From NCBI GenBank assembly GCA_000526575.1, contig JAGI01000002.1:1178001-1242000 (forward strand): DNA of 64,000 nt, in the 5' to 3' direction. The notes beneath the pieces were generated by a model, which ran no database searches, was not told where the DNA came from, and worked only from the letters and a program-made list of their open reading frames with translations. Shown one piece after another: positions 43,879 to 52,349 of the stretch. Both the position numbers and the translations under genes were made by a program. The stretch is from Clostridium sp. 12(A) (GTDB lineage Bacteria > Bacillota > Clostridia > Lachnospirales > Lachnospiraceae). The number at the start of each line of letters is the position of its first letter. The stretch's first letter is position 1.

Positions 43879-45291
43879 TCAGCCCTTTCCCGTCACAGGC
43901 ATTTCACTGCATTCTTGTGACTTATAGTTTCTACAGGCTTCCAAAAAGCGGCGGGGCAAGGATGGGTTAGAAGGATAATAAAAATGAGGAAAGCCTGCCA
44001 TCAGATGATTCTTCCCATGAACACAGTCCCAGCTTCTGTTTTGTCCCGGCTTTACCGCTTCCATATGGTCACCATTATTTTCGCTGTCCCAATAGTGAAA
44101 TTCGTGGCCTCGTATGGATTCTCCTTTTTTCAGAAATGAAAGGTCTTCCTTGGGATGGACCTCAATATAACCGAATCGTCCCAGCCGTTTGGTGGGAAAT
44201 ACCTTCCCTTTAATTACCCCAGCCATGGGATAAGTACCCTCATCAGTGGTAAGCTCTTCATGAAGATACATAAAACCACCGCATTCAGCCAATATGGGCA
44301 GGGAGGAATGAAACGCTTGGTTCACGTCTGAAAGCATGGAGGTGTTCTCAGACAATTCTTTTGCATATAGCTCAGGATAACCGCCCCCAAGGAGAATCCC
44401 TAAGATTCCTTCCGGCAGCTTATGGTCCTTACACGGACTAAATGGAACCAGCCTTGCTCCCATGGATTTTAAAAGTTCCAGATTTTCCTGGTAATAAAAG
44501 CAAAAAGCATCATCCATTGCAATTCCGATGGACACCTGTTCTTGTTCTTCACCTATAGGTACATTCTCTTCAACAAAAGAATCAGACGTTAAAAGAGGAC
44601 TTGCACTCCTTGCCAGCTCTAACAGCCCTTGAATATCTATGGTAGCTTCCATAGTCTCAGCCAATTGTTTCAGCTTTTCTTTCAGCCCCCCGATCTCACC
44701 CGGCAGAACCAGGCCAAGATGACGGCTGTCTAGTCTCCCTTCCTCGCATTCCGGCAGATATCCGTAAACCTTTACTCCCAGTGCCTCTATCTCTGGTTTC
44801 AGTCGTTCTGCCATGGCCTTTGAGGTACGATTTAGGATAACACCGGCAATATGGCTGTCAGCCTTATACTCCAGGAACCCCTTTGCCACAGCCGCCAGAG
44901 AAAGGCTGGCACCCTTGCAATCTATAATCAGGACTACAGGGGCATCTATGGCGCAGGCTACTTCGTAGGAGCTTGCCTGGGTGGTATTGCCTCCCACTCC
45001 ATCGTAATACCCCATAACCCCTTCTATGACAGACACATCCGCACCTAATGCCCTTGCCATGAACTGGTCCCTTACTCTTTCTTTTTCCAGAAAATATGTA
45101 TCTAAATTTCCGCCTTCTATGCCCAGCACATGTTTATGGAACATGGGGTCAATGAAGTCGGGGCCGCATTTAAAGGAGCGGCAGGAAATGTCTCGTAATT
45201 GAAATGCGGTTAACAGCCCACAGGTAATCATGGTCTTTCCGCTGCCACTTTTAGGAGCACCAAGAAGGAGTCTATGAAAAGAATCACGCAA
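43879..45291 (-). CDS. cbiA: cobyrinate a,c-diamide synthase CbiA
   Basis: About 470 residues. I place the start at the TTG at 45291, eight bases after AAGGAGG; a GTG three codons upstream is too close to that site. The P-loop is LLLGAPKSGSGKTMITCG and FKCGPDFIDPMFH follows. The C-terminal glutaminase has Cys in ILAECGGFMYL (about 335), with the His in RGHEFHYWD. It amidates the a and c side chains of cobyrinate, the first amidation of the anaerobic route. Overlaps the end of cbiT. Confidence 0.93.
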   Translation of the reverse strand: MRDSFHRLLLGAPKSGSGKTMITCGLLTAFQLRDISCRSFKCGPDFIDPMFHKHVLGIEGGNLDTYFLEKERVRDQFMARALGADVSVIEGVMGYYDGVGGNTTQASSYEVACAIDAPVVLIIDCKGASLSLAAVAKGFLEYKADSHIAGVILNRTSKAMAERLKPEIEALGVKVYGYLPECEEGRLDSRHLGLVLPGEIGGLKEKLKQLAETMEATIDIQGLLELARSASPLLTSDSFVEENVPIGEEQEQVSIGIAMDDAFCFYYQENLELLKSMGARLVPFSPCKDHKLPEGILGILLGGGYPELYAKELSENTSMLSDVNQAFHSSLPILAECGGFMYLHEELTTDEGTYPMAGVIKGKVFPTKRLGRFGYIEVHPKEDLSFLKKGESIRGHEFHYWDSENNGDHMEAVKPGQNRSWDCVHGKNHLMAGFPHFYYPSNPSLPRRFLEACRNYKSQECSEMPVTGKG

Positions 45292-45856
45292 CCGGCACAC
45301 CTCCTTCTCCCCCGAAGGAAATCACATACACCGGATTTTGTCCCATCATCATATGATAGCTGCCTGCCGTTTTCCCTTTGGAAACCTGTACCTGTACCAT
45401 TTCCGCTTCTACACAATGAGCTTTTAGCCAGTCAAGTACTTCTGCTATGGATTCCAGGGCAAGCACATTTATAACGATCCTTGCCTTTGGATTTTTCTTA
45501 AGGACGGTATCTAAAACCTCTCCCATGGCCCCGGAGGTGCCACCAATAAACACATGGGTAGGTGCCTCTAAATCAGAAAGAGCATGAGGCGCTATGCCTT
45601 CGATTACAGTTACGTTTTCCGCAGAAAATTTTTCCTTATTTGCCTGAATCAGTTCAATGGCTTCTGGCTTTTTTTCTATGGCGTAGACCCGTCCTTTAGA
45701 AAGAGCGAAAGCCGCTTCTATGGAAACGGAGCCGGTGCCTGCACCTACATCATATAGAATGGAATCCTGTCTTAGCTCCAGTTTAGAAAGAGAAACAGCC
45801 CTGACCTCACTTTTGGTCATGGGCACAGCTCCTCTGATAAAGACTTCATCTCTCAT
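45284..45856 (-). CDS. cbiT: cobalt-precorrin-6B C15-methyltransferase/decarboxylase subunit CbiT
   Basis: 190 residues, a class I SAM methyltransferase. It opens with FIRGAVPMTKSEVRAVSLSK (the CbiT start), then the SAM loop YDVGAGTGSVSIEAA (about 35-49) and HVFIGGTSGAMGEVLD. It methylates C15 and decarboxylates the C12 acetate. Works with CbiE, encoded as the C-terminal half of the next upstream gene. Gap to that gene is three bases. Confidence 0.95.
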   Translation of the reverse strand: MRDEVFIRGAVPMTKSEVRAVSLSKLELRQDSILYDVGAGTGSVSIEAAFALSKGRVYAIEKKPEAIELIQANKEKFSAENVTVIEGIAPHALSDLEAPTHVFIGGTSGAMGEVLDTVLKKNPKARIVINVLALESIAEVLDWLKAHCVEAEMVQVQVSKGKTAGSYHMMMGQNPVYVISFGGEGGVPVA

Positions 45857-45859
45857 ATC

Positions 45860-47317
45860 CTACCTCTCAATCCATATTGCTGACAGCACATCAAAAGAAC
45901 CATCTTTCAAGGTTTCCGGCGTACCAGTAGTAATTCGCTCATCCGGATAGGAAAGCCTCTCACCAACAGAGAGAGAAACATGTCCAAACCCTTCTTCTAT
46001 AAGCCGGCCACATACCTGGTTTACGGTATTGGTTCCGTCTAAAAGTGCAAATACCTTATGGAATTTTAAAAGCTCCCGGGCCACATCTCCGTCTCTTCCA
46101 TGAAGGCTTATGAGTCTGGCATCCTCCCATCCGGTGCTTAACCTGGCACACAGGTAAGATACCGAAGAAATACCGGGTAGAACCTCTATTTCATACTGGT
46201 TTTCCTTTGTTTCAGTCTGAAATGCTTCTATCATCTTTTTTGCACCGCTGTAAAATCCGGTATCTCCAGAATAAAGAATGGCTATCTTCTTGTATTCCTT
46301 ATGTTCATTCAGCCAGGGGAGAATGTCATGGCTTAAATACCATGGAATCAGATTTACGCCTGGAATCAAATCTCCTATGCTTTTAAGCATTCTTTCTGCT
46401 CCAAATACCACCTGACTCTCTTTTAATGCTTTGACAGCCTGTCCGGTCATCTGTTCCGGTCCGCCCATGCCGATTCCAATGAGGGATACGTTTCTGATTC
46501 CAAATGCCTCAGAAGGTGATTTTTTATCATCCTCTTCCTCTTCTTCTGCTTCATACTCAGAAAGAAACTCTTTTGCTTCTGTTAAGGTCATACCCGATTC
46601 GACAACGGGACGGCCCACAACCACAGCTTTTATCTGACAGGCTTCTGTTGCATTTATTTTTTCCTGAAAACCTCCGGCAGATCCTGCCTCCTTGGTCACC
46701 AGATAGCGAATATCATACTGCCGGATCATGGCTTCGTTCAGTTCCTGCGAAAACGGACCCTGCATCCCGATTAAGCGCTTTCCTTTTATGCCGATTTCCT
46801 CACAGGCAGAAATAACACCAACCGTAGGAAGTACCCTGGCGTAGACGCGCTCCTCAAAGGAGTCTAAGCGAGTAAAGCGGACAAGCTCCTTGCTGCCTGT
46901 GGTAACAAGAATATTTCCAGTCTCTTCCTCCAGATACTTAACTGCCTCTTCTACAGAATCGACCCAGACAACATGATCCCCTGCTCCTAAATCCTCCACG
47001 CTGGTTAAGGATTCCCGTATCACACGAATTCTTCTAGTCCCAGTTTTTTCACAGGAGGAGGCAATGTTTTTACTCACCACTGCTGCATAGGGGTGGGTCG
47101 CATCGAACACAAGGGTAATCTTGTTGCGTCTGATAAACCCTTCCATCTCCTCTTCATTCATTGGGGTTTCATGAACGAAAAGATAGGGACTTTCCGGAAG
47201 GACCATTTTGCCGTAACCAGTGGCAACGCTGACCCAAACTTTCTTTTTTTGCTGGTGGCAGTACTCAGAAAGAAGACGTCCTTCCGTTGTTCCTCCGAAA
47301 ATCAGAATCCTACACAT
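45860..47317 (-). CDS. fused cobalt-precorrin-6A reductase (CbiJ) and C5-methyltransferase (CbiE)
   Basis: 485 residues, two enzymes in one chain. Residues 1-250 are CbiJ/CobK: RILIFGGTTEGRLLSEYC, VFDATHPYAAVVSKNI and LVTKEAGSAGGFQEK. An acidic linker (EYEAEEEEEDDKKS) at about 252-265 joins residues 275-485, a tetrapyrrole methylase of CbiE type starting NVSLIGIGMGGPEQMTGQ with YSGDTGFYSGAKKM and GISSVSYLCARL. The reductase acts just before the CbiE/CbiT steps, so the fusion links consecutive reactions. Overlaps cbiH by eight bases. Confidence 0.94.
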   Translation of the reverse strand: MCRILIFGGTTEGRLLSEYCHQQKKKVWVSVATGYGKMVLPESPYLFVHETPMNEEEMEGFIRRNKITLVFDATHPYAAVVSKNIASSCEKTGTRRIRVIRESLTSVEDLGAGDHVVWVDSVEEAVKYLEEETGNILVTTGSKELVRFTRLDSFEERVYARVLPTVGVISACEEIGIKGKRLIGMQGPFSQELNEAMIRQYDIRYLVTKEAGSAGGFQEKINATEACQIKAVVVGRPVVESGMTLTEAKEFLSEYEAEEEEEDDKKSPSEAFGIRNVSLIGIGMGGPEQMTGQAVKALKESQVVFGAERMLKSIGDLIPGVNLIPWYLSHDILPWLNEHKEYKKIAILYSGDTGFYSGAKKMIEAFQTETKENQYEIEVLPGISSVSYLCARLSTGWEDARLISLHGRDGDVARELLKFHKVFALLDGTNTVNQVCGRLIEEGFGHVSLSVGERLSYPDERITTGTPETLKDGSFDVLSAIWIER

Positions 47318-48044
47318 GCCGGTATCCTCTCGGCGTTACCATGTTTCCATCTATTTCTTTTGTCATGGAATTTCCTATGTACACGGTGGTAAACATATCT
47401 ACCTGGGTATCCCTTAATTCTTCCAGACTTAAGACACTCTTCTCTTCCTCGCTTCTTCCTATATTTCTTGCGATTCCGCAGACAGTTTTAGGATCCCGGT
47501 ACTCCATCACAATTTCACAGGCCTTCTTTAAATAATCTGACCGCTTCTTGCTGGAAGGATTGTACAAGCAGATTACCATATCCGCTTTTGCAGACATTCT
47601 TAATCTGTCTTCAATCAGTTCCATGGGGGTAAGCAGATCGCTTAAACTGATGACTGCAAAATCATGTCCAAGAGGGGCTCCAAGAAGGGCTCCTCCACTT
47701 AATGCGGCCGTTACACCAGGAACCATCTCAACATCAACGCTTCCATCTGAAAGCTCCAGAATTAATCCGCTCATTCCATATACGCCGGAATCTCCACTGC
47801 ATACCATGGCAACTGTCTTCCCTTTTTTTGCTTCATCAAGAGCCATCTGACACCGTTCTTTCTCCTGACGCATTGGAGTTGTAAGAGTTTCCTTATCCGG
47901 GAAATGATCTCGAATGAGATCTATGTATACAGTATACCCAACAATGAGTTCACATTCCTTTAATATATTGATCGCCCTGACTGTCATGTCCTCATAGGAA
48001 CCTGGGCCGATTCCCACAACATAAAGCTTACCTGTTTTTTTCAT
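47310..48044 (-). CDS. cbiH: cobalt-precorrin-3B C17-methyltransferase CbiH
   Basis: 244 residues from the ATG at 48044, seven bases after GGAAGG and overlapping the cbiG stop (ATGA). Tetrapyrrole methylase fold: KLYVVGIGPGSYEDMTVRA, VCSGDSGVYGMSGLILEL, VPGVTAALSGGALLGAPLGHDF and LYNPSSKKRSDYL. It methylates C17 in the ring-contraction step with CbiG, encoded next door. Confidence 0.95.
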   Translation of the reverse strand: MKKTGKLYVVGIGPGSYEDMTVRAINILKECELIVGYTVYIDLIRDHFPDKETLTTPMRQEKERCQMALDEAKKGKTVAMVCSGDSGVYGMSGLILELSDGSVDVEMVPGVTAALSGGALLGAPLGHDFAVISLSDLLTPMELIEDRLRMSAKADMVICLYNPSSKKRSDYLKKACEIVMEYRDPKTVCGIARNIGRSEEEKSVLSLEELRDTQVDMFTTVYIGNSMTKEIDGNMVTPRGYRHV

Positions 48045-49078
48045 ATCTCTACCTTCCAATCCCGGACTGCCAATGCCACTGTTACACCATGGTGGGGCTG
48101 TTTCTTAATCAGAAGCTTACCTCCACCCATTTCTTCTACGCAGGTTATGGCTGCCCGTTCGCATACATTATCAACACCAGTTATCTGTTTTACAAAAGAT
48201 GAGGAAGAAAACTCTCCTTTTGCCTTTGATAGAACTTCCGCCGGGTACGTAACAAACGGAATTCCATAAAAGGCTGCCAATTGGCAGATTCCCGGTTCTT
48301 CTTTCTTTATATCAATGCTGGCACATACAGCCAGACTTTCTTTCTTTATATTCCAATCAAAAAGCACCTGATCCACAGCAGATTTTATGGCATTAAAAGA
48401 AACTCCTTTTCTGCATCCGATTCCAAGTACTGCTATCTTAGGAACCAGGAGCAGAGAATCTTTCCATTCTCCCTCAAGGCGATCCTTTATACTGATATAG
48501 ACTGACGGAGAGAATGGCCCGTCTTTGCAAAGTCCTTTTGGGAGCTTTCCTTCTATGGGGAAATCACTGAAAAATCCAACATCATGTCCATTTAGCAGAG
48601 AAGATGATATATCCTTAATCCCATCCAGTCGGGAGATAAAAAGACCATGTTCTTTTGCAAACAGATCCACCGCAAATCTGCCATGATTGTCCGTTGCTGT
48701 CGTAATCACTGCCTGTCCTCCTGAAATACTGGCTGCCCGGGCCGCCAGCTCGTTGGCGCCTCCTAAGTGACCGGATAGCAGCGAGATCGAGAAGCGGCCT
48801 AAGTCGTCTAACACCACCACAGCAGGATCTTTATCTTTCCCTTTTAAATATGGAGCGATGGCACGGACTGCAATTCCTGTTGCCCCGATAAAGACAATTC
48901 CCTCTTTCCGCTCAAACTGATCCCCTGTCCAATCCTTTAAAGGCGCATTCATTGGCAAAAGAGGGCTTCCCTCTGGTCCAAATCCTTCGCAGACATCTCC
49001 GGATTTTGACAATCCCTCCATAAGCCTTACACACAATCCGGCTCCAGCCCTGGTAAAGCAGACAAGGGAAATTTTCAT
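48041..49078 (-). CDS. cbiG: cobalt-precorrin-5A hydrolase CbiG
   Basis: 345 residues. N-terminal part has the CbiG landmarks GIVFIGATGIAVRAIAPYL, VVVLDDLGRFSISLLSGHLGG and AVITTATDNHG. C-terminal part (about 225-340) has AVLGIGCRKGVSFNAIKSAV. It opens the ring-A lactone and releases acetaldehyde, a step specific to the anaerobic pathway. Both ends overlap neighbours by four bases. Confidence 0.95.
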   Translation of the reverse strand: MKISLVCFTRAGAGLCVRLMEGLSKSGDVCEGFGPEGSPLLPMNAPLKDWTGDQFERKEGIVFIGATGIAVRAIAPYLKGKDKDPAVVVLDDLGRFSISLLSGHLGGANELAARAASISGGQAVITTATDNHGRFAVDLFAKEHGLFISRLDGIKDISSSLLNGHDVGFFSDFPIEGKLPKGLCKDGPFSPSVYISIKDRLEGEWKDSLLLVPKIAVLGIGCRKGVSFNAIKSAVDQVLFDWNIKKESLAVCASIDIKKEEPGICQLAAFYGIPFVTYPAEVLSKAKGEFSSSSFVKQITGVDNVCERAAITCVEEMGGGKLLIKKQPHHGVTVALAVRDWKVEI

Positions 49079-49842
49079 GAATTTTCACCGGTTCCTTTCC
49101 GGTACTCTGTGGTGAATTCAGGATCGTAAAGCTTAGACCGCTCATAGCCTGTCTGAGCCACTGCATCTCCTACTATAATGAGAGCCGTTTTTTTAATGCC
49201 CCACCTTCTGGCATTCTCTTCCAGAGTGGCAACCGTACAAACAACGGTCTTTTCATCCTCCCAGGTAGCTTTATAAACGATGGCAGCCGGTGTTTCAGGA
49301 GCATATCCCCCTTTGATCAGCTCTTCTGATAAAGCCGTAAGCATTCCTGTGCTTAAAAATATGACCATAGTGGCACCGTGAGAAGCAAAGGAAGCGATGG
49401 ATTCCCTTTCTGGCACCGGTGTCCTGCCTGCCATACGGGTAATCACTACACTTTGGCTTATTTGAGGAAGGGTATATTCCATCTGTAGAGCTGCTGCAGC
49501 ACCGCAAAAAGAGCTGACACCAGGACAGATCTCATAAGAAATCCCTCTGACATCAAGCTCGTCCATCTGTTCTCTGATGGCTCCGTAAAGACTGGGGTCT
49601 CCTGTATGAAGCCTTACCATCATCTTTCCTTCGGCTTCTCCCTTTTCTATCACAGAGATCACCTCTTCCAGAGTCATCCTGGCACTGTCATAGACCTGAC
49701 ACGTTTCTTTTCTGTAATCTAAAAGAAGGGGATTTACGAGTGAACCTGCATAAATAATTATATCCGCTTTGGAAAGGAGTTCTTTCCCTCTTACTGTAAT
49801 AAGATCCGGTGCTCCCGGACCTGCTCCAACAATATGTACCAT
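49075..49842 (-). CDS. cbiF: cobalt-precorrin-4 C11-methyltransferase CbiF
   Basis: 255 residues, tetrapyrrole methylase: VHIVGAGPGAPDLITVRG at the start, then IIYAGSLVNPLLLDY, RLHTGDPSLYGAIREQMDEL and CPGVSSFCGAAAALQMEYTLP. RMAGRTPVPERESIASFASHG is typical for the CobM/CbiF class. Gap to cbiL is two bases, and it overlaps cbiG by four. Confidence 0.96.
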   Translation of the reverse strand: MVHIVGAGPGAPDLITVRGKELLSKADIIIYAGSLVNPLLLDYRKETCQVYDSARMTLEEVISVIEKGEAEGKMMVRLHTGDPSLYGAIREQMDELDVRGISYEICPGVSSFCGAAAALQMEYTLPQISQSVVITRMAGRTPVPERESIASFASHGATMVIFLSTGMLTALSEELIKGGYAPETPAAIVYKATWEDEKTVVCTVATLEENARRWGIKKTALIIVGDAVAQTGYERSKLYDPEFTTEYRKGTGENS

Positions 49843-49844
49843 AT

Positions 49845-50522
49845 TTACCTCACAATCAGCAATGAATAGTAACCAGCCGTTTCCGGTATTTCATCCAGGT
49901 TTAGATAAATCCGTTCCTCTTCCATACCGCAATTTTCCACCATGACTGCGGTCAAGCCGCTGTTTTTTATTTCTTCCTTCACTGCGCTCATCTGCCTGCC
50001 TGCTTTCATCAATACCTTTACCCCAGGCAGTTTTAAGGCATGGGAAATCTGATAGGAAGCCGGTATGATATGAAGTTCCTCTGACCCAGTCACCAGGGGT
50101 AGATTCAGTCTTGCTGACGCTGCACAAAAAGAAGGAATTCCGCTGACCAGCTGTATCTCATAGCCTTCGCTTATGACACGCTCTGCCAGATAGGCAAAGG
50201 TAGAATAGATGCTCACATCTCCAAGAGTGAGAAAGCCCACGTCCTCTCCCTGCTTAAGCCGCTCCATCACAGCCTCTGCGGCCTCGTCATGACTTCTTTT
50301 CAGCGCCTCCTCATCCTTTGTCATAGGCATATGAAGGCAAAGACATTCCTTCTCTGTAATTTCAGGCACCGCCTGTCTGGCAATCTCATAGGAAGTGCAC
50401 TTTTCCCTATCCTTATGGGGGATTGCAATTACCTTTAATTCTCTGATTCTTTTTACTGCTTTTATCGTCATCAGCTCAGGATCCCCTGGTCCGACTCCAA
50501 TTCCATACATGATCCCTGCCAT
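49845..50522 (-). CDS. cbiL: cobalt-precorrin-2 C20-methyltransferase CbiL
   Basis: 225 residues, tetrapyrrole methylase: MYGIGVGPGDPELMTIKAVKR, LGDVSIYSTFAYLAERV and GIPSFCAASARLNLPLV, the CobI/CbiL form. AGGAGG stands seven bases before the ATG at 50522. It carries out the first methylation after cobalt-precorrin-2. No cobalt chelatase gene (CbiK/CbiX) is present in the window. Confidence 0.95.
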   Translation of the reverse strand: MAGIMYGIGVGPGDPELMTIKAVKRIRELKVIAIPHKDREKCTSYEIARQAVPEITEKECLCLHMPMTKDEEALKRSHDEAAEAVMERLKQGEDVGFLTLGDVSIYSTFAYLAERVISEGYEIQLVSGIPSFCAASARLNLPLVTGSEELHIIPASYQISHALKLPGVKVLMKAGRQMSAVKEEIKNSGLTAVMVENCGMEEERIYLNLDEIPETAGYYSLLIVR

Positions 50523-50537
50523 GTTTTATCCTCCTGT

Positions 50538-51716
50538 CTATTCCCTGTCCTCTTCTCGTGTTGCAAAATGACTTATCATCTCCTGTGCGCCCTCACTCAT
50601 ACCGAGGATTCCGTATGTGGTGGAAAAGGTTACGACTTCCACATGGATCCCTCCGCTCCAGCGAGACACATGAGCTTGTATTCTATGTACGACTTCTTTC
50701 ATTACCGGCTCAAGAATATTATATTCCTTTAGAATCTTAGAAGCCTCTTCCATGGTATTGGCACTTAATATCTCTTTCTCAAGCCTTTGAGAATCCGGAA
50801 TTACGCTGCTAACACAATCCCATAGGATTTCCATGCGCCGGTCTCCATGCTTGGAGTGGGTGTTGTATACCCCTCCTGCTACCTTTATCAGCTTTCCGAT
50901 GTGGCCAACGAACAAAATCTCTTTAAAGCGGTCCTCTCTTGCCATGGTAAAAGCTTCCCCAATAAAATTACTGCAGGTGACTCCTTCTGACATGGAAAGG
51001 CATAAAGCTTCCTTAATGAATGCTTCTCCATAATTCCCAGGAGTGAGTATGACCTTTCTTTCCCCTGCCACAGCCTTCATATGAAGCTCCAGGCGTATGG
51101 TGGCAGTGAGTGCTTCTTCACTCATGGGGTTAACGATTCCCGTGGTTCCCAGGATAGACAGCCCTCCCACGATACCAAGCTTTGAATTAAAGGTCTTCTC
51201 TGCCAACTTTTTTCCTTCCGGCATGGAAATGGTTATTATAAGAGGTCCCTCAAATCCGGCTTCTCTTCTGGCCTCTTCCACTCCCTGAAAAATCATGGCT
51301 CTGGGAACGGGATTAACGGCAGGTAAGCCAATGGGACAGGACAGACCTGGCTTCGTCACCCAGCCGATTCCTTCCCCTGCGGTCAGAAACAGGGGGCTTC
51401 CATTCTCTAAATCGTATCGGTAACAGGTCTTAAGAGCTTCCTTTTCATCCCCATAAAAATGACCCACACTTGCAAAAACAAATGCCTGATGGGTCACATC
51501 CGGATCATCTCCTGCATCCTTTTGTACTCCACAGGCTGCTTCCTGATCATTTAGGACAACGCGAAAAAGGGGCAGATCGGCTTCCGTCCCCTTTGGTGTC
51601 ACAAGCTTCATATGTTGTAAAGGATTTCCCGTAAGCAACATGGCTGCTGCTGCCTTTGCCGCAACAGCGGCACATGTGCCAGTGGTAAATCCGCTTCTTA
51701 GTTGGTATTTTTCCAT
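50538..51716 (-). CDS. cbiD: cobalt-precorrin-5B C1-methyltransferase CbiD
   Basis: 392 residues. It opens with LRSGFTTGTCAAVAAKAAA, the CbiD signature, and continues with DDPDVTHQAFVFASV, GIGWVTKPGLSCPIGLPAVNPVPR and LGTTGIVNPMSEEAL. It methylates C1 in the anaerobic pathway. First gene of the large cobalamin unit, with a promoter 22 bases upstream of the start. Confidence 0.96.
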   Translation of the reverse strand: MEKYQLRSGFTTGTCAAVAAKAAAAMLLTGNPLQHMKLVTPKGTEADLPLFRVVLNDQEAACGVQKDAGDDPDVTHQAFVFASVGHFYGDEKEALKTCYRYDLENGSPLFLTAGEGIGWVTKPGLSCPIGLPAVNPVPRAMIFQGVEEARREAGFEGPLIITISMPEGKKLAEKTFNSKLGIVGGLSILGTTGIVNPMSEEALTATIRLELHMKAVAGERKVILTPGNYGEAFIKEALCLSMSEGVTCSNFIGEAFTMAREDRFKEILFVGHIGKLIKVAGGVYNTHSKHGDRRMEILWDCVSSVIPDSQRLEKEILSANTMEEASKILKEYNILEPVMKEVVHRIQAHVSRWSGGIHVEVVTFSTTYGILGMSEGAQEMISHFATREEDRE

Positions 51717-51737
51717 TTTTTATCCTCTTTGATGTAC

Positions 51738-51766
51738 ATTATAAAAGATTTTTGCTTATGGCGCAA
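51738..51766 (-). promoter_or_regulatory. promoter of the cbiD-cobU unit
   Basis: On minus: TTGCGC (51766-51761), 17 bases, TATAAT (51743-51738). The -10 is perfect and the -35 weak. The transcript leader would be only about 15 bases, too short for a cobalamin riboswitch. Confidence 0.55.
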
Positions 51767-51785
51767 GGGAATTCCTAGCTTTTTC

Positions 51786-52007
51786 CTATGCTTCCTCTTC
51801 TTTTTCCAAAGCTTCTCTTTTTAATTCTCTTTTTCGTTTCGTAATCAATCCGCCGATTCGGCCGCTCTCTTTAGCAGTCAGGCTGCGCCATCCGCCTCTT
51901 ATTACTTTATCGCCAAGCCCGAGTTCGGTGGCTATTTCAAACTTAAGTACTTCTTCCGGTTTTAAATTGTGAGGATCAAATGGTTCATTATTTTTTACTT
52001 TTGACAC
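51786..52007 (-). CDS. small acid-soluble spore protein, alpha/beta type
   Basis: 73 residues from a GTG at 52007, ten bases after AAGGAG. The sequence VLKFEIATELGLGDK followed by TAKESGRIGGLITKRKRE fits alpha/beta SASPs: the EIA segment corresponds to the spore protease cleavage site and GGxITKR to the DNA-binding end. These proteins coat spore DNA and protect it. The basic, Lys/Glu-rich tail is longer than usual. It is probably read alone in the forespore; I could not identify a convincing sigma-G promoter. It implies a spore-former. Confidence 0.82.
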   Translation of the reverse strand: MSKVKNNEPFDPHNLKPEEVLKFEIATELGLGDKVIRGGWRSLTAKESGRIGGLITKRKRELKREALEKEEEA

Positions 52008-52079
52008 TTTTTTCCATCTCCTTTCTTAAATCTAGTGAGAGTATACCCGCTAAAGAAAGGTTTAAACGTAGTGCCATAC

Positions 52080-52117
52080 AAAAAAACAGGGGCTATGATG
52101 GGATTCACAGCTCCTGT
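52080..52117 (-). terminator. terminator of the PadR/PspC unit
   Basis: On minus, ACAGGAGCT pairs with AGCCCCTGT (one G-U) across a 14-base loop, followed by TTTTTT. It is 21 bases after the last gene of the unit. Confidence 0.78.
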
Positions 52118-52138
52118 CTAAAAAACTTATTTCTGTCC

Positions 52139-52327
52139 TTATCTTCTTGGAATGATAACTGCCGCAATGATATAAGCAATGATTCCAGGTCCTGAACAAG
52201 TTAACAGTACCCATAAAAGGCGCACGATCGTCGGATCAATTTCAAAATATTCACCAATTCCTCCGCATACACCACAAAGCATTTTATCCGTTTCAGAGCG
52301 GTATAACCTTTTTTGATTGTCTCCCAT
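52139..52327 (-). CDS. PspC domain protein
   Basis: 62 residues, just one PspC domain: RLYRSETDKMLCGVCGGIGEYF, then a hydrophobic helix (LLWVLLTCSGPGIIAYIIAAVIIP, about 37-60). Small PspC proteins are membrane-stress components. A paralogue of 79 residues is encoded at 54382, at the other end of the same unit. Confidence 0.9.
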   Translation of the reverse strand: MGDNQKRLYRSETDKMLCGVCGGIGEYFEIDPTIVRLLWVLLTCSGPGIIAYIIAAVIIPRR

Positions 52328-52349
52328 TTGTATTTCTCCTTCCTACGAC

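Noticed and set aside
52008-52079. Sigma-G promoter for the SASP gene
   Set aside because: A forespore promoter is expected, but I could not place both -35 and -10 elements with acceptable spacing; a TATACT-like -10 is present without a good partner.
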